Of a DNA stretch of 64,000 bases, positions 63,694 through 64,000 are shown piece by piece. A program made the position numbers and the translations under genes. The stretch spans positions 1,959,750-2,023,749 of the forward strand of contig NW_020194589.1 in assembly GCF_002865645.1 (NCBI RefSeq). Reading direction: 5' to 3'. Numbering within the stretch: the first letter of the stretch is position 1; each line of letters starts with the position of its first letter. The notes below the pieces were generated by a model. That model was not told where the DNA came from. It did no database searches and worked only from the letters and a program-made list of their open reading frames with translations. This stretch comes from Hyaloscypha bicolor E (lineage: Eukaryota; Ascomycota; Leotiomycetes; Helotiales; Hyaloscyphaceae).

Positions 63694-64000
63694 TATTAGC
63701 AAAGTAAATACCTTCGAGACCCTCCCGCTTTTGGAAATTCGACATCTAATAGTTGCAGGCACTTATTGCTATCGAATTGCAGAATGGTGCATCATGGAAT
63801 TTCGGCAAAGTACAATGGGGCAGTATTGCTGTCCAGGCCAAGACTACTTCGTCCTTGCATTCAAATAAGTAAATACCTCACTCCTTGTGTTTGGCAACAT
63901 TCTGGTCGGAAAGCAGATATACTCCCAGTGGTGGATTTACGTATCAGATCTCTAGTGGTTCAGCTTCAACCACAGGCTCTTCAACAACATGCTCGTCCAA
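63694..64000 (+). pseudogene. 3' part of the split secreted-protein gene, running off the window
   Basis: The target TA plus ttagcaaa (63,694-63,703) continues the nine-base exon end left of the element. The codons ACT and ATT are restored if one TA is kept, reading GTISK. An intron follows (63,704-63,758: gtaaat, ctaat branch, tgcag). The next exon, 63,759-63,868, reads ALIAIELQNGASWNFGKVQW, the conserved end of the beta-sandwich. A 48-nt intron (63,869-63,916) and an open exon from 63,917 follow, beginning YTPSGGFTYQISSGSASTTG, a Ser/Thr-rich tail. Phases (0 and 2) agree with the left half. This half carries no stop in the window, but it has no start of its own. Confidence 0.8.

Noticed and set aside
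63602..63868. An 88-codon open frame at the right end of the HET element
   Set aside because: It starts inside the element and crosses the terminal repeat. The conserved protein pattern in this stretch (AIELQNGASWNFG) is in another frame.
1..64000. CRISPR arrays, bacterial operons, tRNA or rRNA genes
   Set aside because: The tandem repeats present are AT minisatellites without spacers, the genes are intron-containing eukaryotic genes, and no tRNA cloverleaf or rRNA sequence was recognised by eye. A tRNA scan would be needed to exclude a missed one.

Overview
The window is nuclear DNA of a filamentous ascomycete (Pezizomycotina, perhaps Leotiomycetes; the class is a guess). The evidence is short 40-180 nt spliceosomal introns with CTAAC/CTAAT/CTGAC-like branch points, a HET-domain gene, a PTH11/rhodopsin-like membrane protein, a filamentous-fungal pyrG with its acidic insert, and a long AT-rich block whose decay looks like repeat-induced point mutation (RIP).

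Layout. (1) 1 to about 35,035 is an AT-rich isochore without any believable host gene. It is built from dead LTR retrotransposons. Three elements still have paired LTRs (A 7,920-13,874; B 17,987-24,701; C 26,607-34,436). There are also Ty3/gypsy fragments, an inverted solo LTR of family B, a fold-back element and several minisatellites. Composition changes abruptly near 35,035. (2) 35,390-54,398 is a gene-dense euchromatic block: an uncharacterised 968-aa beta-propeller-like protein, a C2H2 zinc-finger protein, a fungal rhodopsin-family membrane protein, an SLC35F-type transporter, Ypt7 (Rab7), Atg16, Dot1, cytosolic Hsp70 and orotidine-5'-phosphate decarboxylase. I rebuilt the exons by hand and give them in each entry. 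ypt7 and atg16 share a 363-bp divergent promoter, and both act in autophagy and vacuole delivery. (3) 54,399-64,000 is gene-poor accessory DNA with two decayed genes for apparently secreted proteins, a 444-bp TA-flanked MITE, and a 3.6-kb element with 40-bp terminal inverted repeats.

The most interesting structure is at 60,100-63,693. Inverted repeats that match at 38 of 40 bases, each flanked by a TA dinucleotide, enclose an intact single-exon HET-domain gene (668 aa) and no recognisable transposase. The element sits inside a gene for a secreted protein. The 5' part of that gene (59,444-60,099) and its 3' part (63,694 to beyond the window end) join in frame, with correct splice phases, if the element and one TA are removed. 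This looks like a Tc1/mariner/pogo-type (TA-target) non-autonomous element carrying a nonself-recognition gene as cargo and disrupting a secreted-protein gene.

Limits: no searches could be run. Splice sites were called by eye from consensus, phase and remembered protein families. Ends of RIP-mutated elements are approximate except where a target-site duplication fixes them.
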